Positions 17,069 through 27,813 of a DNA stretch of 64,000 nt are shown piece by piece (the first letter of the stretch is position 1; the number at the start of each line of letters is the position of its first letter). A model generated the notes under the pieces. It saw nothing but the letters and a program-made list of their open reading frames with translations, did no database searches and was not told the origin of the DNA. Location of the stretch: contig NZ_FRCX01000002.1 of assembly GCF_900143065.1 (NCBI RefSeq), positions 496,001 to 560,000 of the forward strand, given 5' to 3'. The position numbers and the translations under genes were made by a program. The DNA is from Duganella sacchari (GTDB lineage: Bacteria > Pseudomonadota > Gammaproteobacteria > Burkholderiales > Burkholderiaceae_D).

Positions 17069-20000
17069 ATGCCCGTATCAAAAATCGGCCGGCACCGCTC
17101 ATTCAGGGCAGTGCTGGCCGCGCTCCCGCTTGCACTTGTCATCTCCGGCGCCGCCCACGCCATCAACCCTGACCTGAGGCTCCCCGACTATAACCACGCC
17201 AGCTGGACCACGCGTGACGGTGCGCCAGCCGAAGTCTCGGTCATGGCGCAGACGCCGGATGGCTGGCTGTGGCTGGGCACCTCCACCGGATTATTCCGCT
17301 TTGACGGCGTGCGTTTCGAGCGCTACGAGTTCCCCATCCGCGGAGAAGTGGCCAAACGCCGCATCGCCAATATGCGCGCACATGGCAATGGCGATCTGTG
17401 GATCAGCTATTCCGTGGGCGGCGTATCGGTGCTGCACAAGGACGGCCGGATAGATGATATCGTGCCGCTGGATAGTCCGATCGGCCCTATCATGACCTTC
17501 GCTATCGTAGATGACGGCAGCGCGTGGATCGCCACTGCCAACGGCCTGTATCACTACGCCCATCAGCAATTGCGCAAGATCGGACCAGAACAGGGGCTGC
17601 CGCAGGACACCGCGCGCGGCGTCCTGATCGACCAGTACGGCCAGTTATGGTCCTTGTTTGCCGATGGTGTCTATCTGCGCGACCAGGCCAGCGGAAAATT
17701 CAGGCTGGTGCTGGCCCAGCACAATCAGGGTAGCCTGATACAGTCGCCCGACGGCCGTATCTGGCTCGCCGATGCCGACCAGGTTTATCCGGTTGCAGTT
17801 GACAAGACCCAGCCTGCCGGCGCCAGCGCAACGCTGCCGCGCCCCGCACGCTTTAACTCCGCTGAATCACGCTACCTTGCCCAGTTTGACCGTGATGGCA
17901 ATTTATGGACACGGTCCTGCCCAGAAGGTTTGTGCATCGTCGCGCGCGCGGGCGAACGCCAGGGCGGCGCGTATTTCCCGTCGCGTGAAGCCAGTGACAA
18001 ACGCAATCCGCAACTGACGCTGTCCTCGCCATCCGCCAATGCGGTACTGGAAGACCAGGAAGGCAACGTATGGATCGCTACCCAGGGCGGCCTGGATCGC
18101 TTTCGTGAAAACCGGCTGGTCCCCGTTCGCCTGCCGCCGGTCAGCGGCCATTTCAGCATGGCCGGCGATACCGAGGGCGGCGTCTGGCTGTCCGACATGG
18201 TCAATAAGATGACCTGGCGCCTGTCCGCCGGCGGCGAACCTCAGCGTTCCAGCACTTTTTATCAGGCCATGACCAATGACCGCGACGGTGCGTTACTGAT
18301 GGTCAGAGCCCGTGATATCGAGCGACGCTTCCATGGGCAAGTCAGCTACATCCCACTGCCGCCGGCGCGCGACGGCAAAGTGATGGATCTGGACGTCGCA
18401 GGCTTGCAGGATGACGGCAAAGTGCTGTGGACCACTTCCCAGCAAACCGGATTGATGGGATATATCGACGGCCGCTGGCAACCGCGCAGCGCCTTCAGTC
18501 TGCCGCCGCGTATCTTTATTGCGGGCGCAGGCCGCAAACCCGGCGTACGCTGGCAGGCAACCGGCGACGCCACCGTGGTCTTGAACGACAACGGCAAGCT
18601 GACCACTTACGATGCAAAAGACATTGGCCTCGCCACCATGGTCGCTGTCAACGACGATGTCCTGATCGGTGGCGACCTTGGCCTGGCCATCTTCAACGGC
18701 CATGGCTTCCGCAAGATCAAGGCCGCCAGGCCTGAGGACCTGGCCAACATCTCCGGCATGGCGGTCAGCGCCGACGGCGACCGCTGGTTCAACGGCGGCC
18801 ACGGTGTGGTGCATGTGCGCCGCGACGACTGGCGCGCGGCAGTAGCCAATCCCGATGTCGCGCTCCAGTACGAACTGCTCGGGGCACTGGACGGCTACAT
18901 CGGACAAGCCATGCTGGAAACCCGCCTGCCCAGCGTCTACATGGGCCGCGACGGCCAGATCTGGTTTCTTACCAGCGCTGGCGTGCTGCGTCTGTCACCC
19001 GGCCAGATTCGCCGCAACGCCATCGCGCCCGTGCCGCAGGTGATGCAGCTGGATGCAGGCGGCACCAGCTACGCAGCGGTGCCGGGGCAGCGCCTGCCGC
19101 CGGGCGCACAAAACTTCAGCATCCAGTTCACTGCACCGGGCCTGGGCAAGCCGGAAGCCATGCGCTTCCAGTATCAGCTATCCGGCATCAATGAAGAATG
19201 GCAGGAAGCTGGCGCACGCCGCACCGCCTACTACACCAACGTGGCGCCTGGCAGCTATACCTTCCGGGTCCGGGCAATCAACGAAGACGGCGTGCCTGGC
19301 GTGAACGATGCCGTGCTGGAGTTCACGATCGAACCCAGGTTTGTGCAAACCATCTGGTTCAAGGCGCTGTGCGCAATCGCCGCTGCGGCCCTGCTCTACC
19401 TGCTGTATCAATACCGCATGCGGGTGGCGACCAGGCGTGTAGCCGACCAGCTCACGGTACGCATGGCCGAACGCGAACGCATCGCCCGCACGCTGCACGA
19501 CACCTTCCTGCAAAGCGTACAGGCGCTGATACTGCGTCTGGATATCGTGTCGCACAGCCTGCCGGAAGAAGCACGTCAAAAGCTGATGCCGATACTGGAC
19601 CAGGCCAACGACACCATTGTTGAAGGCCGCGACCAGGTGTACGAACTCCGTACCGGCCGTGTGGACGATGTAGAGACAGCCATCGAGGAAGCTGGCCAGT
19701 TCTTGCAGCAGGAGCATCCAGCCACCGCGTTTGGCAGCGCCATGGCCGGGCCGCGCCGCAAGCTGCGGGACACGGTCGCCGAAGAAGCTTGCGAAATTGC
19801 GCGCGAGGCATTGCGCAACGCCTTCCAGCACGCCAATGCGCGCCATGTGGAAGCGCGTGTCATCTACGAGAAGGACGCATTCAAACTCCAGATCAGCGAT
19901 GACGGCGTGGGCATCGCAGCGGATGCGGCGGGCAAGCAAAAGCATTACGGCCTGGTCGGCATGCGCGAACGCGCCGCCCGCGCTGGCGGCGCACTGGAGC

Positions 20001-20113
20001 TGGTTGCCAATCCAGCCGGCGGCCTGCGCGTGACACTGACCGTGCCGGCCCGCGCAGCCTATCTGGACACGCCGCGCCTAGGCCTAGATCGTTTCCGTTT
20101 CACGCAGCGTTAG
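17069..20113 (+). CDS. beta-propeller/Y_Y_Y sensor histidine kinase (second tandem copy)
   Basis: The 1014-residue paralogue of the preceding kinase has the same order: signal peptide, propeller repeats (LPDYNHASWTTRDGAPAE, DGWLWLGTSTGLFRFDG), Y_Y_Y domain (FQYQLSGINEEWQEAG), one TM helix, HisKA_3 with His810 (RTLHDTFLQSVQ) and HATPase_c (REALRNAFQHANAR, DDGVGI, GLVGMRERA). ATG 17069 follows the previous stop by five bases, so the pair is probably co-translated and could form heterodimers. Its 3' end overlaps the convergent deacetylase gene by 30 bases. No response regulator is encoded nearby. Confidence 0.93.
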   Translation: MPVSKIGRHRSFRAVLAALPLALVISGAAHAINPDLRLPDYNHASWTTRDGAPAEVSVMAQTPDGWLWLGTSTGLFRFDGVRFERYEFPIRGEVAKRRIANMRAHGNGDLWISYSVGGVSVLHKDGRIDDIVPLDSPIGPIMTFAIVDDGSAWIATANGLYHYAHQQLRKIGPEQGLPQDTARGVLIDQYGQLWSLFADGVYLRDQASGKFRLVLAQHNQGSLIQSPDGRIWLADADQVYPVAVDKTQPAGASATLPRPARFNSAESRYLAQFDRDGNLWTRSCPEGLCIVARAGERQGGAYFPSREASDKRNPQLTLSSPSANAVLEDQEGNVWIATQGGLDRFRENRLVPVRLPPVSGHFSMAGDTEGGVWLSDMVNKMTWRLSAGGEPQRSSTFYQAMTNDRDGALLMVRARDIERRFHGQVSYIPLPPARDGKVMDLDVAGLQDDGKVLWTTSQQTGLMGYIDGRWQPRSAFSLPPRIFIAGAGRKPGVRWQATGDATVVLNDNGKLTTYDAKDIGLATMVAVNDDVLIGGDLGLAIFNGHGFRKIKAARPEDLANISGMAVSADGDRWFNGGHGVVHVRRDDWRAAVANPDVALQYELLGALDGYIGQAMLETRLPSVYMGRDGQIWFLTSAGVLRLSPGQIRRNAIAPVPQVMQLDAGGTSYAAVPGQRLPPGAQNFSIQFTAPGLGKPEAMRFQYQLSGINEEWQEAGARRTAYYTNVAPGSYTFRVRAINEDGVPGVNDAVLEFTIEPRFVQTIWFKALCAIAAAALLYLLYQYRMRVATRRVADQLTVRMAERERIARTLHDTFLQSVQALILRLDIVSHSLPEEARQKLMPILDQANDTIVEGRDQVYELRTGRVDDVETAIEEAGQFLQQEHPATAFGSAMAGPRRKLRDTVAEEACEIAREALRNAFQHANARHVEARVIYEKDAFKLQISDDGVGIAADAAGKQKHYGLVGMRERAARAGGALELVANPAGGLRVTLTVPARAAYLDTPRLGLDRFRFTQR

Positions 20114-21058
20114 TGGGCTGGCCAGCGCATAACGGGCGATATCGTCCTTGCGCATAAAGGCCACGCCAGCCTTGCTGCGGGCGTAAGTGAGGAATTCGTC
20201 CCATACCCGCACCATCTGCGGCGTACCGCTGATGCGGTCATGCGCGCTAATCGACATCATGCGGCGGCGTTTTCCCGCTTCCTCATACAGCTGATCGAAC
20301 TCGCCCTTGATCTGGTCAAGGAACTGCTGCGGCGAATAATTACGGCCCTCGATCAGCAGGATGTCGTTATTCCGCAGCGTGTATGGCACCACCACGAAAT
20401 CCTTGCCATCGACCTTTTCAATAAACGGCTCATCGCGGCTAAGGTCATCGATATGATAAACAAAGCCCAGCTCCTGCAGCAGCGACAGCGTATTCGGCCC
20501 GCGGCGCAGCCAGTTGCAGTTATAGCCGACGGTGCGTTCGCCCGTCACCTGCTGCACCATATCCCGGCCGGCCACCAGGAAAGCGCGTTCGTCGGCGCGG
20601 CTCATCGCAAACTGCGAACTCCAGCGCGGACCATGGCCCGCAGCCTCGTGGCCACGCCGGACGATGTCCCGCGCCAGCTCTGGATGGCGTTGCACCGCTT
20701 CGCCGATCATGTGCGAGGTCACCTTGACGCCGTGCTTGTCCCACAGATCCAGCATGCGCGGGATGCCTTCGCGGTAGCCGTAGGCAAACCAGGTATTGGT
20801 GACGGCATCGGCTTTCACGCTGAATGGAAAGTCGACTTTCGGGAACGGCGAGTCCGCGCCCTTGGCGGGCTGGCCGCCTGCCTCGAACTGCATTGAGATG
20901 GAAATGACCAGCCGCGTGTCACCCGGCCAGAAACCGCCAGTGCTACCAATGCTGCCAGCAGCTGGCGCATCGCCGGCCTGCGCATCGGTGGTCATGATGC
21001 CGCTCACCGCCAGGGCCACACTGCCGGCCGCGCCAGACAAAAACTGGCGGCGCTTCAC
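20084..21058 (-). CDS. exported polysaccharide deacetylase (NodB/PuuE-like) family protein
   Basis: The 324-residue protein starts at a GTG (complement at 21056-21058) and has a Tat-like signal (KRRQFLSGAAGSVALAVSG). The carbohydrate-esterase-4/PuuE-like fold is indicated by VTSHMIGEAVQRHPELARDI, the metal-binding-type RGHEAAGHGPRW and the C-terminal SISAHDRISGTPQM. Members act on N-acetyl sugars, peptidoglycan or allantoin-like amides; this PuuE-like subgroup is not safely assignable. The start overlaps the stop of the upstream SDR gene as GTGA, so the two are translationally coupled. Confidence 0.82.
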   Translation of the reverse strand: MKRRQFLSGAAGSVALAVSGIMTTDAQAGDAPAAGSIGSTGGFWPGDTRLVISISMQFEAGGQPAKGADSPFPKVDFPFSVKADAVTNTWFAYGYREGIPRMLDLWDKHGVKVTSHMIGEAVQRHPELARDIVRRGHEAAGHGPRWSSQFAMSRADERAFLVAGRDMVQQVTGERTVGYNCNWLRRGPNTLSLLQELGFVYHIDDLSRDEPFIEKVDGKDFVVVPYTLRNNDILLIEGRNYSPQQFLDQIKGEFDQLYEEAGKRRRMMSISAHDRISGTPQMVRVWDEFLTYARSKAGVAFMRKDDIARYALASPLTLRETETI

Positions 21059-21720
21059 AGCACACCTCCACCATCGACATCCACCACAGCGCCTGTCATG
21101 AAGCCGTTCTGCATCACCATCAGGTAAGCCTGCGCCAGTTCCGAAGGCTGGCCTACGCGTCCGACAGGCAAGCCACCGCCGGCGCGCTGCGCCATGGCAG
21201 CACGCTCGGCGTCGGTCATTTCACCCCACATGCCGGTTTCCACCATGCCCGGACTGATGACATTGACGCGCAGCGGAGCCAGTTCACGCGCAAGCGTTTT
21301 CGCCATCGATTCGACAGCCGCATTCATGGTCGCCTTCCCCAACGCGCCGGCCACTGCCTTGCGCGCCAGCAGGCCGGAGGTCAGCGTCACCGATCCGCCG
21401 GCGCGCAGGAACGGCGCAGCGAACTTCACAGCGCGCAACTGGCCAAAGAATTTGACGTTGAACGCGGCCATGGCATCCGCCACGTTCAAATCGGCCAGGC
21501 GGGCCGACGCGATGACCGGGCCGGAAGTCACTACCAGGTGATCGAACTCCCCCACCTCGGCAAAGAAGCGCTGCACCGACGCGTCATCCGCAATGTCCAC
21601 CTGCGGCGCAGAGCGGCGACCTGCCGCAATCACGCGCGCGCCCGCCGCTGCCGCCTGCTCCGCCACCGCCTTGCCGATGCCGGAAAGGCCGCCTATCACC
21701 ACCACCGTCTGATTCTTCAT
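21055..21720 (-). CDS. SDR-family protein lacking the Tyr-x3-Lys catalytic motif
   Basis: The 221-residue Rossmann-fold protein starts at 21720 with GGAG seven bases upstream. The nucleotide-binding motif is VVVIGGLSGIGKAVAEQ. The later SDR blocks VTLTSGLLARKAV and LRVNVISPGMVETGM are present, but where classical SDRs have Y-x3-K this one reads GKATMNAAVES, so Tyr and Lys are both missing. Atypical SDRs with this change are known; they may bind cofactor without classical dehydrogenase chemistry. It is the first gene of a two-gene unit with the exported deacetylase. Confidence 0.85.
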   Translation of the reverse strand: MKNQTVVVIGGLSGIGKAVAEQAAAAGARVIAAGRRSAPQVDIADDASVQRFFAEVGEFDHLVVTSGPVIASARLADLNVADAMAAFNVKFFGQLRAVKFAAPFLRAGGSVTLTSGLLARKAVAGALGKATMNAAVESMAKTLARELAPLRVNVISPGMVETGMWGEMTDAERAAMAQRAGGGLPVGRVGQPSELAQAYLMVMQNGFMTGAVVDVDGGGVL

Positions 21721-21894
21721 GATGTGCTCCGTTATAAAGTTGACCAACACATTCTGCGCCTGGACGATTGCGGCGATAATTGGCCTGGACCTTGAATGAC
21801 CTTCAACGCCAGATTGAAGATCCGTGATATGCCGCACAGACCCCACGACCACTGGCCGCGACCATGATGCCACCGTCAACCCGGAGGAAGCCCT

Positions 21895-22401
21895 ATGACA
21901 GCCCAGATCCACGACCCGCATCGACCGTTACAGCTGCCTGCCCTCGCCGGCTGGCTGGTATTGACATTTATCTTTGCCGCCATCGGCGCCTACGCCTCGG
22001 CGCAGGCACAGGACTTCTATCAGCATCTGGAACGGCCGAACTGGGCGCCGCCGCCATGGCTGTTTGCTCCCGTATGGACTGCGCTGTACGCGCTCATGGC
22101 CATCGCCGCATGGCGTGTGCAGCGTGCCAGCGCGCCGGGCACTGCGCGCACAGAACTGGCGCTGTACACAATTCAGCTGGCTGTCAACGCGCTGTGGACC
22201 TGGCTGTTCTTTGCCTGGCACGAGGGCGCGGCAGCGTTTGGCGACATTGTTTTACTGTGGCTGCTGATCGCCGCCACCATCCACGCGTTCTGGCGCCGCG
22301 ACCGCTGGGCTGGACTGTTGTTAGTTCCCTACATCTGCTGGGTGAGCTTTGCGACGTGCCTCTGCTACGCCGTCTGGCAACGGAATCCGACGGTGCTGTA
22401 A
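21895..22401 (+). CDS. tspO: TspO/MBR family tryptophan-rich sensory protein
   Basis: The 168-residue membrane protein has five hydrophobic segments and the family hallmark FYQHLERPNWAPPPWLFAPVWTALYALM split over TM1-TM2. Later Trp-rich helices include LWTWLFFAWHEGA and FWRRDRWAGLL. TspO binds porphyrins and modulates stress or tetrapyrrole-linked responses; in purple bacteria it links oxygen level to photosynthesis genes. GGAGGA lies nine bases before the ATG. It is divergent from the SDR/deacetylase pair, with a 174-base gap in which I see no strong motif. Confidence 0.92.
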   Translation: MTAQIHDPHRPLQLPALAGWLVLTFIFAAIGAYASAQAQDFYQHLERPNWAPPPWLFAPVWTALYALMAIAAWRVQRASAPGTARTELALYTIQLAVNALWTWLFFAWHEGAAAFGDIVLLWLLIAATIHAFWRRDRWAGLLLVPYICWVSFATCLCYAVWQRNPTVL

Positions 22402-22511
22402 ATGTGATCTTTCTATCCAGATAGTTGCTTTATCAACTACGTTTTTGCAAGCCAACATGATATGCTCTTGGGTTTTGCATCTTAAACGCAACTGTCGTTT
22501 AGAAAATAACA

Positions 22512-24740
22512 ATGATGAAAGCACCGGCCTCCGCTATCCCAAAACTGCTGTTCCTTTCCCTGTCGCTCATGTTCGCGCAAGCGGCGCGCGCCCAGATTCA
22601 GGAAGTCACGGTCACGGCCCAGCGTTCGCCATCGCTGGAATCGAAAACACCGGTGTCCATGACCACGCTCACCGCCGAGCAGATGAACGCCGCCGGCATC
22701 GATACGCCCGGCGCCATCGCCGCGCGCGTGCCCAACGTGGAAATGGACTACGCGCCGGATGGCTTGCGCATCACCATGCGCGGCGTCTTCAACGCCGACA
22801 CCACGGAAAAAGGCGATCCCTCCGCCGCCTTCCTGCTGGACGGAATTTACATCGCGCGCCCGCAAATCCAGAACCTGAGCTTCTACGATCTGGAACGCGT
22901 GGAAGTGCTGCGCGGTCCACAGGGCACGCTGTACGGCCGTAACACCACGGCCGGCGTGGTCAGCGTGATTTCCAAGGCCCCCATCAACCGCTTCGAAGCG
23001 TGGGTGGCGACTGAAATCGGCAACTACAACAGCCGCAAACTCAGCGCCATGGTCAACCTGCCCGTCAACGACATGCTGTCGCTGCGTGCCGCCATGGCCT
23101 ACAACAAGCATGACAGCTATCTCACCAACGGCTTGAACACCGGCCGCAAGCTGGGCAAGGACCGCGACGATTTGTCCGCGCGCCTGTCGGCCAAACTGAA
23201 AATCACGCGCGACGCCACGCTGGTGCTGCGCTACGACCATAGCAAGGTCGACGACAACAACGACAGCTACGTCCCGGACACCAATTTCTACAAAGGTGTG
23301 GCTGACGGCAAGCCGGTCCCGTACGGCAGCGGCACGCGTACGCAGCTGACCTACAACTTCATCGCACCAAATGCGGCGATTGCGCCGCCGGCCCAGGCGC
23401 ACAGCTACAAGAACACCTCCGGCATCAGCGCCGACCTGACCTGGGACTTGGGACCGGCCACGCTCTACTATCTTGGTTCGCATCGCAGCTTCGATCACGA
23501 CCAGCTGGCCAACTTCTACTACCGCGTGCAGCCGGCGTTGGCGCTCAACGTGCGCGAGAGCTTCTTGGGCGACTACACGCAGAACTCGCACGAACTGCGC
23601 GTGGCCACCAACAGCGAAGGGCCATTCAACGCACAGGCAGGCCTGTACTACTTCAGCGAACAGTCGTCGCAGCTGTACACCTTCCATGACCTGGACGTGA
23701 TCGGCCTGCCGCCGTACTACATCTTCGATCACGGTCCGACCGTTGCGACCAGCAAGGCGATCTTCGGCCAGGCCACCTACCGCGTCACCGACAAGCTGCG
23801 CACCACGGCAGGCATCCGTTCAACGCATGACGACAAGTCGCGCATCGGCTCGACCAACTTCCAGCAGGCGGCGGCATTCAATCCCGCCACCGACTTCAAG
23901 CTGCTCAACGACGCCAGCCTGACAACGCACCAGAACACCTGGCGCCTGGGTGCCGACTACGACCTGGCGCCAAGCACGCTGCTGTATGGCTCGGTGGCCA
24001 CCGGCTACAAGGCTGGCGGCTTTAACGACGGCTGCCTGGCTGGCGCCAACCAGCTGGGACTGAGCTGCCCTGCCGCACTGGCGGTGCCTGCGCAAGCGCT
24101 GGTCTATCAGCCGGAAACCGTGCGTTCCTACGAGGCCGGCGTGAAGACCCGCTTCTGGGACAACAAGGCCAGCCTGAACCTGTCGGTGTTCAAATACGAC
24201 TACAAGAATCTGCAGTTGTCGAGCGTCGCCATCGTCTCCGGCGCGCCGCGCTTTGTCACCAGTAACGCGGGGGAAGCCAGCGTCAAGGGACTGGAAGCCG
24301 AAGGCCAGTTCATGGTCACGGCGCGTGACCGCTTCAACTACGCGTTGTCGCTGCTGGACGCGCATTACGTGCGCTACACCCCGGACGGCGTACACAACTG
24401 GGCCGGCAACAAGCTCGATCACGCGCCGTCCAACACGCTGACGCTGGGTTATGAACACAGCTTCCCGGTGGCGAACGGTGAACTGGCGGCTGGCGTGAAT
24501 GCGCGCCGCAGCGCTTCCTACATCATCGCGGTGCCTGCCCAGCTGCTGCAATACCGCGTACCTTCGTACACCGAAAGCGACGCCACGCTGCGCTACCGCC
24601 CACAGCGCGGCGCCTGGACAGTGACGGCGCGGGTGAAGAATCTCGAGAACAAGGTCCACCCCATCAACATCGACAGCTTCGGCATGCTGACGCCAAGCGA
24701 TCCACGCACCGTTGACCTCCGACTGGACTACCGCTTCTGA
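22512..24740 (+). CDS. TonB-dependent outer-membrane receptor (second)
   Basis: The 742-residue receptor has a signal peptide (cleavage near ARAQ), then the segment [10 protein letters not shown], a plug domain ([52 protein letters not shown] and [15 protein letters not shown] end) and a beta-barrel ending in LRLDYRF. It resembles receptors of the FecA/BtuB-like, substrate-undefined class common in Sphingomonas and Massilia relatives. The 110-base upstream region is AT-richer but has no convincing operator. Four bases after its stop comes a hybrid sensor kinase, so ligand uptake and signalling may be linked. Confidence 0.92.
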   Translation: MMKAPASAIPKLLFLSLSLMFAQAARAQIQEVTVTAQRSPSLESKTPVSMTTLTAEQMNAAGIDTPGAIAARVPNVEMDYAPDGLRITMRGVFNADTTEKGDPSAAFLLDGIYIARPQIQNLSFYDLERVEVLRGPQGTLYGRNTTAGVVSVISKAPINRFEAWVATEIGNYNSRKLSAMVNLPVNDMLSLRAAMAYNKHDSYLTNGLNTGRKLGKDRDDLSARLSAKLKITRDATLVLRYDHSKVDDNNDSYVPDTNFYKGVADGKPVPYGSGTRTQLTYNFIAPNAAIAPPAQAHSYKNTSGISADLTWDLGPATLYYLGSHRSFDHDQLANFYYRVQPALALNVRESFLGDYTQNSHELRVATNSEGPFNAQAGLYYFSEQSSQLYTFHDLDVIGLPPYYIFDHGPTVATSKAIFGQATYRVTDKLRTTAGIRSTHDDKSRIGSTNFQQAAAFNPATDFKLLNDASLTTHQNTWRLGADYDLAPSTLLYGSVATGYKAGGFNDGCLAGANQLGLSCPAALAVPAQALVYQPETVRSYEAGVKTRFWDNKASLNLSVFKYDYKNLQLSSVAIVSGAPRFVTSNAGEASVKGLEAEGQFMVTARDRFNYALSLLDAHYVRYTPDGVHNWAGNKLDHAPSNTLTLGYEHSFPVANGELAAGVNARRSASYIIAVPAQLLQYRVPSYTESDATLRYRPQRGAWTVTARVKNLENKVHPINIDSFGMLTPSDPRTVDLRLDYRF

Positions 24741-24744
24741 TCCC

Positions 24745-27700
24745 ATGCTGAAAACTCTGGCCCGCCTGCTGCTGATCCTTGCGCTGACGCTGATGTCGGG
24801 CGCAGCCTTTGCCGGTTCTGCACCGTTATTGCTGGATAACGCGCGCGACCACGTCGAAGCATGGCCGGCAGTGAAAGTCATGTCCGATGCCGAGGGCAAG
24901 CTGACGCCGCAACAGGCGCTGGCCAGCATCGAGCAATATGCGGTACCCAACTCCGCCTACGCCACGCTGGGCGTACACAAGGACATCATCTGGCTGCGCA
25001 TTCCCGTCGCTCTGCCTGCGCACAGCGACGGCGAGTGGATACTCAATATCGACTATGCGGTGTTGAACCGGGTGGACATCTACGTCGCCACCGATGGCCA
25101 GATCAGGGAACACCAGGTCATCGGCAACCTGCAGCCCGATATGCCAGGCGCGCCACGCGGCCGCACGCCAGCCGCCCTGCTGCACCTCACGCCGGGCAGC
25201 GAACACGTACTGCTGCTGCGCGTGCACAACGTCGGCGCCATGATCCTGCCGATATCGCTTTCACGCCCGGCCAGCTTCCATGTCGGCGCGCTCAACGAAC
25301 AGATGCTGCAAGGCGTGCTGACCGGCCTGAGTCTGTGCCTGCTGCTGTACAGCCTTACGCAATGGGCGACGCTGCGCGAGCCGCTGTTCGCCAAGTTTGC
25401 GCTGCTGGTAGCCGGCACCACCCTGTTCTCGGTCGAGTTCTTCGGCCTTGGCAATCAATACCTGTGGCCAGACAGTGCCTGGATGAGCATTCATGCCGGC
25501 GGCCTGTTCGCACTGGGCGCCTCCTGCGGCGCCTATCTCTTTGTCGAGCAGGCCCTCGCACGTCCCGGCAAGGACCTGATCTTCAGTCGCCTGATGAAAA
25601 CTGGCGCCGCGCTCTGCGCTGTCAGCGCGCTGGCCTACATGACCGACATCATGAGCGTGGAAACGCTGGTGGTCATCGTCAGCACGCTGGGCGTTATGCC
25701 CATGCTGCTGGGCCTTCCGGGCGCCTACTTCCGCGCGCGCCGTGGCGATGCGGTCGGCGTCTACTTCCTGCTCGGCTGGGGCGTCAGCTTCGCCTCGTCG
25801 GCAGTACTGAGCCAGGTCGTCAGCGGCAAAGTCGATGCCGGTTTCTGGAGCATGCACGCGCTGCAGTTCGGGAACCTGTTCGACATGCTGGTCTTCACCC
25901 GCATCCTCGGCTTGCGCACCAAAGCCATGCAGACCGCCATGCTGCGTGCCGAAGAAGCGACGCGGACCAAGTCTGAATTCCTGGCCCACATGAGCCACGA
26001 GATCCGCACGCCTATGAATGCCATCATCGGCATGAGCCGCCTGGCCCTGATGACGGAGCCGAATGCCAAGCTGCAGAACTACCTCGGCAAAATCCTGGGC
26101 GCAGGCGAGCATCTGCTGGCCGTCATCAACGACATCCTGGACTTCTCCAAGATCGAGGCGGGAAAACTGGGGCTGGAATCCGTGCCGTTTGAAGTGCAGG
26201 AGATGCTGGACCACCTTGCCAGCCTGACCGTCATCAAATCCGATGCCGCCCGCGTTGAGCTGAAACTGCGTGTGGACAGCAACGTGCCGCCACGCCTGGT
26301 GGGCGACCCGCTGCGCCTTAGCCAGATCCTGATTAACCTCACCAGCAACGCCGTTAAATTCACCGAACGCGGCGAAATCATCGTTGCTGTCGATTTGATG
26401 GACAAGACCGCGGACACCGTCGCGTTGCGCTTTTCGGTCAGCGACACCGGCATCGGCATGCGCCCATCGCAAGTGGCGGGCCTGTTCCAGTCGTTTAACC
26501 AGGCCGGCGTCAGCACCACACGCAAATATGGCGGCACAGGCCTGGGCCTGAGCATTTCGCGCCAGCTGGTGGAACTGATGGGCGGCGACATCCAGGTCAG
26601 CAGCACGCCAGGCATAGGCAGCCGTTTCAGCTTCATCGTCCGTCTTGGCATCGCCGACCAGACCGTCGCACCGGTGGACTGGCCGCTGGCGCCGCAACAG
26701 CCCGCGCGCCCATTGCGCCGCTCGGACAGCGCCGGCCTGGCGCTGCGCGACCTCTCTTCGCTGGACGGTGCGCGCATTCTGCTGGTCGAAGACAACGCCA
26801 ACAACCGCGAGGTGGCGCTGGACTTCCTGGCCGCCGCGCGCATGCAGATCGACGTTGCCGAACATGGCGGCGAAGCGGTAAGCATGGTGGAACAAGGAGA
26901 CTACGACCTGGTGCTGATGGATGTCCAAATGCGCGAGGTGGATGGCCTCACCGCGTCCCGCCGCATCCGCGCCATGCAGCGCTTCGAGCATCTGCCCATC
27001 GTGGCAATGACAGCTTACGCGATGGCCGGGGACCGCGACAGGAGTATCGCCGCGGGCATGAACGACCACGTCACCAAACCGATTGTGCCGGAACAGCTGT
27101 TCCGCACACTGATCAAATGGATACCGCCTTCGCGCCTGTCCGCCCGCCGCGCACAGGCCAGCGCCACCATGCAGATGGCGCCACCACCAATCGACTACGT
27201 GGGCGCTACCGCGCCGCTGCCTGCCATTCCCGGCGTTGACTGGCAACTGGCGCTGGACAGCGTCGACCGCCAGCGCGGCCGCCTGGACAAACGCATCCGC
27301 GGCTTCCTGCAGGAATACCAACCCGCCGCCCAGACAGTGCGCGAAGCCATGGCTGGCGGCCACCACGACATACTTTTCAGCCTGGCGCACAATCTGAAGT
27401 CCACCGCAGCCTACATTGGCGCCTTCCATCTTGCGTCGCAGGCGCAGGCCTTCGAACAGGCTTTGCGCACCGACCACAAGGATCGATTGCCCATGCTCGC
27501 AGCGGAACTGGCGGATGGCCTGGACCTGGTCGTCGGCGGCCTGGCGCAGCTGGGCGAACCGCCAGCGCCAACGCGCTACCGCGACGACGACGCAGCCCTG
27601 CTCATCTCGCGCCTGGAAGCCTATCTGCGCAGCGACGACGCCAGTGCCGAAGATGTACTGGCCGAACTGCGCGCGCTGCCGGTGATGGCGCGCTACCCCG

Positions 27701-27813
27701 AACAGATTGCCGCCATCAGGCAGGCAGTGGACGACATTGAATATCAGGCCGCCCTGGCGCCATTGGGCGCCTTGTCGCGCATGCTGCACAACGAACTGGA
27801 AGAAAGCGCATGA
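24745..27813 (+). CDS. 7TMR-DISM hybrid sensor histidine kinase with REC and Hpt domains
   Basis: This 1022-residue hybrid kinase has a signal peptide, then a periplasmic 7TMR-DISMED2 domain (about 30-180; [22 protein letters not shown]) and a seven-helix 7TMR-DISM block (about 190-395). It continues with HisKA (His418 in [13 protein letters not shown]), HATPase_c ([29 protein letters not shown]), a REC domain (Asp726 in [13 protein letters not shown]) and a C-terminal Hpt domain (His882 in [13 protein letters not shown]). It thus carries a full internal phosphorelay. Its stop overlaps the start of a REC-GGDEF protein by four bases, so the likely output is cyclic-di-GMP synthesis. The input signal is unknown. 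Confidence 0.93.
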   Translation: MLKTLARLLLILALTLMSGAAFAGSAPLLLDNARDHVEAWPAVKVMSDAEGKLTPQQALASIEQYAVPNSAYATLGVHKDIIWLRIPVALPAHSDGEWILNIDYAVLNRVDIYVATDGQIREHQVIGNLQPDMPGAPRGRTPAALLHLTPGSEHVLLLRVHNVGAMILPISLSRPASFHVGALNEQMLQGVLTGLSLCLLLYSLTQWATLREPLFAKFALLVAGTTLFSVEFFGLGNQYLWPDSAWMSIHAGGLFALGASCGAYLFVEQALARPGKDLIFSRLMKTGAALCAVSALAYMTDIMSVETLVVIVSTLGVMPMLLGLPGAYFRARRGDAVGVYFLLGWGVSFASSAVLSQVVSGKVDAGFWSMHALQFGNLFDMLVFTRILGLRTKAMQTAMLRAEEATRTKSEFLAHMSHEIRTPMNAIIGMSRLALMTEPNAKLQNYLGKILGAGEHLLAVINDILDFSKIEAGKLGLESVPFEVQEMLDHLASLTVIKSDAARVELKLRVDSNVPPRLVGDPLRLSQILINLTSNAVKFTERGEIIVAVDLMDKTADTVALRFSVSDTGIGMRPSQVAGLFQSFNQAGVSTTRKYGGTGLGLSISRQLVELMGGDIQVSSTPGIGSRFSFIVRLGIADQTVAPVDWPLAPQQPARPLRRSDSAGLALRDLSSLDGARILLVEDNANNREVALDFLAAARMQIDVAEHGGEAVSMVEQGDYDLVLMDVQMREVDGLTASRRIRAMQRFEHLPIVAMTAYAMAGDRDRSIAAGMNDHVTKPIVPEQLFRTLIKWIPPSRLSARRAQASATMQMAPPPIDYVGATAPLPAIPGVDWQLALDSVDRQRGRLDKRIRGFLQEYQPAAQTVREAMAGGHHDILFSLAHNLKSTAAYIGAFHLASQAQAFEQALRTDHKDRLPMLAAELADGLDLVVGGLAQLGEPPAPTRYRDDDAALLISRLEAYLRSDDASAEDVLAELRALPVMARYPEQIAAIRQAVDDIEYQAALAPLGALSRMLHNELEESA

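Noticed and set aside
22402..22511. TTGCAAG and TTGCAT elements before the second TonB receptor, resembling the sites at 48336-48390
   Set aside because: Half-sites are not arranged with the same spacing or symmetry, so a shared operator is not supported.
25261..27789. 842-codon open frame antisense to the 7TM hybrid kinase
   Set aside because: Low-complexity His/Gln/Arg-rich product without family motifs; the sense frame has all kinase, REC and Hpt motifs.
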